Part shown: positions 60,437 to 64,000 of the stretch, one piece after another
Layout: the number at the start of each line of letters is the position of its first letter
Position numbering within the stretch: the first letter of the stretch is position 1
Assembly (NCBI GenBank): GCA_013397695.1
Contig: VYZI01000133.1
Coordinates: forward strand, 2,032,339-2,096,338
Origin: Centropus unirufus
Taxonomy: Eukaryota; Chordata; Aves; Cuculiformes; Centropidae
DNA length: 64,000 nt
Direction: 5' to 3'
The notes under the pieces: model-generated
What the model was told of the DNA's origin: nothing
The model's database searches: none
What the model saw: only the letters and a program-made list of their open reading frames with translations
Made by a program: the position numbers and the translations under genes

Positions 60437-61839
60437 CTGAAAAATAATTAAAATCCCTGCTGTATAACTGCTAAAAACTCTCAAGTCCAATCTGTGTACT
60501 GTTTGTGTGTCTATTTTCTTTGCCTTGTTCCTTTTACGTAGTAGGCAATTTAAGTTCCTAGAGGTTTTTGTGGACTGTATAGATTCCTAAGCAGACTGCT
60601 CCTCTCAGATTTACAAAATGCTTACTCTTAATGCATGATGTCATTATGGATCTTTTGACCCAGATGCATCCCACTGATGCACGTAAATTAGGCCAATACT
60701 ATTTTTTATTCCTTCTGGAGATCACATACAGAGATAAATCACCTTAACTCACTGAACAGAATACAAATGATTGCTTTCAACTATGATAATCAGTTAACTG
60801 ACTGAGGCTATGCATACTCATGCATGTAAGATGACTTTCTAACTGACCATGAATTAGTAATTATAATCATTGCATTTTATTTTGCAGAAAATTTCAGTCC
60901 CCAGGGAAAAATACTGTCAATACTTTTGTATGAAAGATTCTGTTTGGATTTCCAAGAATGCAATATTGGCTGTAGGTATTCAGTGAGGCAGACGTAAGTC
61001 TGGGAGAGTAGAATGCAATTTCATTTATACCTTAGTAATTTAATTGATCCTTGGAAGTTTCTTTTATGCACACACCCACTTATATGCTGTTAAGATCACA
61101 AAGAACTATGATTAAAGAGCCTTGGAGGACCACAAATGTGAAGAATAAAAGAGTTCGCCCATCAGAACTAACTCACAGTGATACTACCAGTCAACCTTCC
61201 TTTCATGCAGATAAATTGGCTTGAGAAGCAATAAAATACCAGAGCACATAAGTGATGAGCTCTATTCTAACTTTCAGTGCTTATCTCTACCACACAGAGC
61301 TCCAAACATTTTCAAAATATGGAGAATATAAAGTAAAAATAAGCTACATGTCAGTCCCCCAGACACACAATAAACCTGCCAGGAAGAAATCACGATGGTA
61401 CTAAGATATCGGCATACAAGTGACACGTGACAGCCACATATCAATATATAATGCACAGTATCATGTGACAGGTAATAAAACATGTGTCTTGATACCCTGT
61501 GCGCAACGTTCCCTCCCCCAGTTACAAACATAAAATGTAATGGAAAACATTTTTCATGACTGCAAAAGTGCTGCTGTCTGCCATGGTAAACCAAGTGAAA
61601 GGGTATCGACTCGCTTCCTGTTCATTCGTGTGGATCAGTTACTTGGGTGAGTAAACTTTAGAACAAGCGCAAGCACACTGAAAAAGAAAAAAATACTTCA
61701 GAAGCCATAATGAAGATAGAGACACAGTGTGTATTACTGAGGCAAAACTGACCCATCAATCCACACTAAGACAGGATTTTGTTGAAGGAGGCTGATCAGC
61801 CTGAGTCAGCCCCCATCATTTCCTCACTGCTGCTCTCAC
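60437..61839 (-). other. NBAS: NBAS intron W2-W3 (1403 nt)
   Basis: GTGAGA donor, TTTCAG acceptor. The 106-codon minus-strand open frame at 61274-61594 lies wholly in the intron and shows no NBAS similarity or known domain. Confidence 0.85.
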
Positions 61840-61993
61840 CTGCATCGCGTATTTTTCAATTTCCTGTGCTCTGCTCAAATACCAATCAGTAACAAGATCT
61901 ACTGAAAGGTCAGTAGCCCTGTATTTCAGTAACTCAGGTTGTGTTTCATACAGAAATTCGCCTTCATCTCGTAAAGCTGGTTCAACAATCATC
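61840..61993 (-). CDS. NBAS: NBAS exon W2 (154 nt, phase 2 to 0)
   Basis: The acceptor is TTTTTTAATAG|GATGATTG and the donor GCGATGCAG|GTGAGA. One base completes the Arg of W1, then MIVEPALRDEGEFLYETQPE, LLKYRATDLSVDLVTDWYLS and RAQEIEKYAMQ follow. Human has MVVEPNLQDESEFLYAAQPE, LLRFRMTQLTVEKVMDWY and EEIEHYARQ, about residues 803-854. Sec39 domain. Confidence 0.97.
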
Positions 61994-62643
61994 CTATTAA
62001 AAAAGAAAGGTACATATGCTTCAGTAAATATTTGCTTGCATTTTTTTCACATCAATCTTTTTTTTCTGAAATTTCTGCTAGTTCTGAAAGAAAACAATAT
62101 GATTAACCTACATTACACAAATAATTTGATGAGCCTCAAATGCTAATCACAGTAAGTATTGTCATTTCTGTCAACAAAGTAACTAATAAGAATTTCCAAA
62201 AATGAGAAAGACCATGTAAAAAACAAACCTCTCCAATAAAGACACAGGTATGCCCAACCTGTGCTATCCATCTGTTCCTCACACAGTGAAAGGCAGTTCT
62301 GTGATTCATTAATGCTGCTATGATAATGTTATGGTTGACAAGTAACAGGACAGAAAAAATAAACTGAAAAAAATCAGGATTTCCAACCATAAACTCATCC
62401 CTGTATACATGCCTTTGTGAAAGTTACTCATCACATACTCACACTGAACATCATGCTATAACATAGAAGAGCGTTTGTTCAGCCAGTCTCTCCAAGAAAG
62501 CCGAAAACACAAATTAGTGTGCACAAAAATGAAAAAGGGAGTCTTACTGGGCATTTCCCACATTATAAATATTAGCAAGTAAACTCTGTTCAAATAAAGT
62601 ACACAAATACAGAAAAAACTTTTTGCTTATTCTATATACTTAC
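61994..62643 (-). other. NBAS: NBAS intron W1-W2 (650 nt)
   Basis: GTAAGTA donor, AATAG acceptor; no other feature recognised. Confidence 0.85.
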
Positions 62644-62727
62644 CTACATTCTGCTTTTTCACACCAGTCACCTTCACGATGTTTCTGCTCCTTCCAAGGA
62701 AGTATTTTCAGTGTTCCCTGCTTGTAA
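62644..62727 (-). CDS. NBAS: NBAS exon W1 (84 nt, phase 2 to 2), first exon visible
   Basis: The acceptor is TGTTCTACCAG|TTACAAG and the donor GAATGTAG|GTAAGTA. One base completes a codon from the exon upstream of the window; the peptide then reads YKQGTLKILPWKEQKHREGD, WCEKAEC plus two bases of Arg. Human has GDSLMIIPWHEHKHRAKDWC and EELACR, about residues 775-802. The identification rests on the PWxExKHRxxDWCE pattern and the phase fit with W2. It lies near the start of the Sec39 domain. Confidence 0.94.
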
Positions 62728-64000
62728 CTGGTAGAACAAAAGAAGAAACTTTTATACACTTTTTTTTTTAATTCTGATGACAATCAATTAAAGCAATACA
62801 AGGCATAGGCAAGTATTTCAGTGAATGCCTAATAGCATGTCATCCAACTACAGCATCAATTCTTTATTATTTCTTAATGCAGGTGTAGTAGTGTGATTTT
62901 GCTTGTACAAACACATCTTCTACTTAAACCATTAAAGGGCCACTGAAAAAATACATTTTCTTATTGACTGTACCTTTAAAAAAATACTTATGCTTCTCAA
63001 GAAGTATTCCAGCATGATACACTGTCACTAAAGACTAAAATGCTTCAAAACCTATGATCTTTGCAGCTTAAAAGCATATAATTCTTCACATTTTAGCACA
63101 AATCCTTGTACTGAACCAAAATGCTTGGAATTGCCCTGCTTTACTGATCTTCTCAACTAAGTTTATTGTGGTTTTCTGACTATAAGCTGCAACGGTGAAC
63201 CAATCTCTAAATATTGAGGCTGAAGAACAAACAAATCCTTTTAGGATGCAGGTTAATAACACCATAAGCTATGACTAGAATTATCAGTTATGGGTCACTG
63301 TTCTAGTATAGTTTGTTTGAGCAGTATAAAACCCAAGAAAACCATGTCAAGCTATGCAGAATATAAACTAACAGGGCGGGAGAAGAGCCATGTAGGTTCT
63401 GGCATTTGTAAATATAAGAAAGAAATCATGTATATATCACACATTAAGGATCCAGCAGACGGGAGCAATAAACTATTTTAAATCTCATTCATTTTCTCCC
63501 AACTCGGATGATAAACTGCAATAGCAAGACTACATAAACAGTCCCTAATTACAAATTAACAACTGACACCATCTTTTCAGCCCTTGAAGAGCACCACTGC
63601 AACTCAGTAGCTTAAAAAGAAACAAACCACCACAAAAATCAATTTCACGATATAGTGAGGCTCAAAACAACAAAAAGAAAATCAGTCGCTCCATCTCATT
63701 TGGCAATAGCCATTAAATACATATAATACAGCTAGGTATGTCCATACTAACTACCCTGTACACACACACATTTGTCCTGGTTCAGCCACCCTTCGATTCC
63801 CTTCTCTATGTACTAACAATAATGTCGTTTTATAATTCCAACCTTTCAAATGAAACATGCAGTAGAAATCCAGCAATAAATTGGCAGAAGCAGATTTGCA
63901 GGCTATCAAAGTCAAAAGAAAGGAAAGAATATGGAAAACTGCTAATTCCTGTGCCTCAGCTATAGTAATATATTTTTTCAATTCCAGTTCAGTTAGACAA
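62728..64000 (-). other. NBAS: NBAS intron upstream of W1, 5' end outside the window
   Basis: At least 1273 nt of intron. I looked for the preceding exon (human counterpart around NFPETTSPHEYSVLLPEAC) and did not find it, so it should lie above 64000. A (CA)-type patch occurs near 63760. The short open frames at 63290-63981 have no recognisable domain. Confidence 0.8.

Larger units (their letters stand above)
5309..62727 (-). other. NBAS: NBAS gene, internal part: 23 exons W1-W23, both ends outside the window
   Basis: NBAS is the vertebrate relative of yeast Sec39/Dsl3. It is a large helical subunit of the NRZ complex (NBAS, RINT1, ZW10), which sits on the endoplasmic reticulum with syntaxin-18 SNAREs and captures retrograde Golgi vesicles; it is also reported to take part in nonsense-mediated mRNA decay with UPF1. 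Seen here: 23 minus-strand open segments whose translations match human NBAS in unbroken order, all with GT donors and AG acceptors and all joining in phase. Their lengths in transcription order are 84, 154, 186, 174, 134, 63, 123, 103, 224, 113, 114, 114, 158, 99, 168, 114, 124, 77, 138, 230, 111, 251 and 335 nt. There is no stop or frameshift, so the gene looks intact. The Sec39 domain (about residues 725-1375 of human NBAS, from memory) corresponds to W1 through about W14. If human exon numbering holds, these are exons 22-44 of 52; that count is an inference from the last exon ending just before human Arg1914. Confidence 0.97.

Noticed and set aside
61274..61594. 106-codon minus-strand open frame as an NBAS exon
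   Set aside because: W2 to W3 join exactly as in human NBAS; the translation is Cys/His-rich with no similarity.
63760..63805. Possible start of an LTR (TGTCCTGGTTCAGCC)
   Set aside because: The likeness ends after about 15 bases and no further LTR blocks follow.
1..64000. CRISPR array, operon, bacterial or phage system
   Set aside because: There are no regularly spaced repeats or compact gene runs, and spliced vertebrate exons plus CR1 elements show an animal nuclear genome.
1..64000. tRNA, rRNA, snoRNA or microRNA genes
   Set aside because: I saw no A/B box pair with cloverleaf, no rRNA blocks and no convincing C/D or H/ACA box arrangement; a covariance-model search was not possible here.

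Overview
The window is vertebrate, most likely avian, genomic DNA. It is AT-rich and lacks prokaryotic-style gene packing. Several copies of CR1, the LINE that dominates bird genomes, end in the typical repeated TGATTCTGTGATTC-like 3' tail, and two remnants match avian-type endogenous retroviral LTRs. The LTR types hint at a non-galliform bird, but I cannot name the species.

One gene accounts for all the convincing coding sequence: NBAS (neuroblastoma-amplified sequence), read on the minus strand from the top of the window to position 5309. I found 23 consecutive internal exons, numbered W1 (62644-62727) to W23 (5309-5643) in transcription order. Together they give 3391 coding nucleotides, about 1130 codons. 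Every junction is GT-AG and reading phase is kept across all 22 internal introns. By length and recalled alignment to human NBAS (2371 residues) they cover roughly residues 775 to 1908, that is most of the Sec39 domain and part of the helical C-terminal region. The beta-propeller start of the protein, the promoter, the last C-terminal exons and the 3' UTR all lie outside the window.

Layout in plus coordinates: 1-5308 is part of a long intron with a minus-strand LTR remnant and a CR1 tail. 5309-14627 holds four exons (W23 to W20). 14628-24264 is the largest intron, with a badly decayed CR1 body. 24265-31179 holds W19 to W15. 31180-38423 is an intron with two CR1 copies. 38424-41272 holds W14 to W12. 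41273-49035 is an intron with an inverted CR1 pair. 49036-62727 holds the dense exon group W11 to W1 and a plus-strand LTR remnant in one intron. 62728-64000 is the start of a further intron.

NBAS protein works with RINT1 and ZW10 in the NRZ tethering complex at the endoplasmic reticulum, which receives Golgi-derived COPI vesicles together with the syntaxin-18 SNAREs. NBAS is also reported to act in nonsense-mediated decay of mRNA. I saw no second protein-coding gene, RNA gene, CRISPR array or novel system. The points most worth checking are a 6-nt tandem splice acceptor, one weak acceptor, a fast-changing linker encoded by W14/W15, the inverted CR1 pair, and an unexplained 100-codon open frame in an intron.
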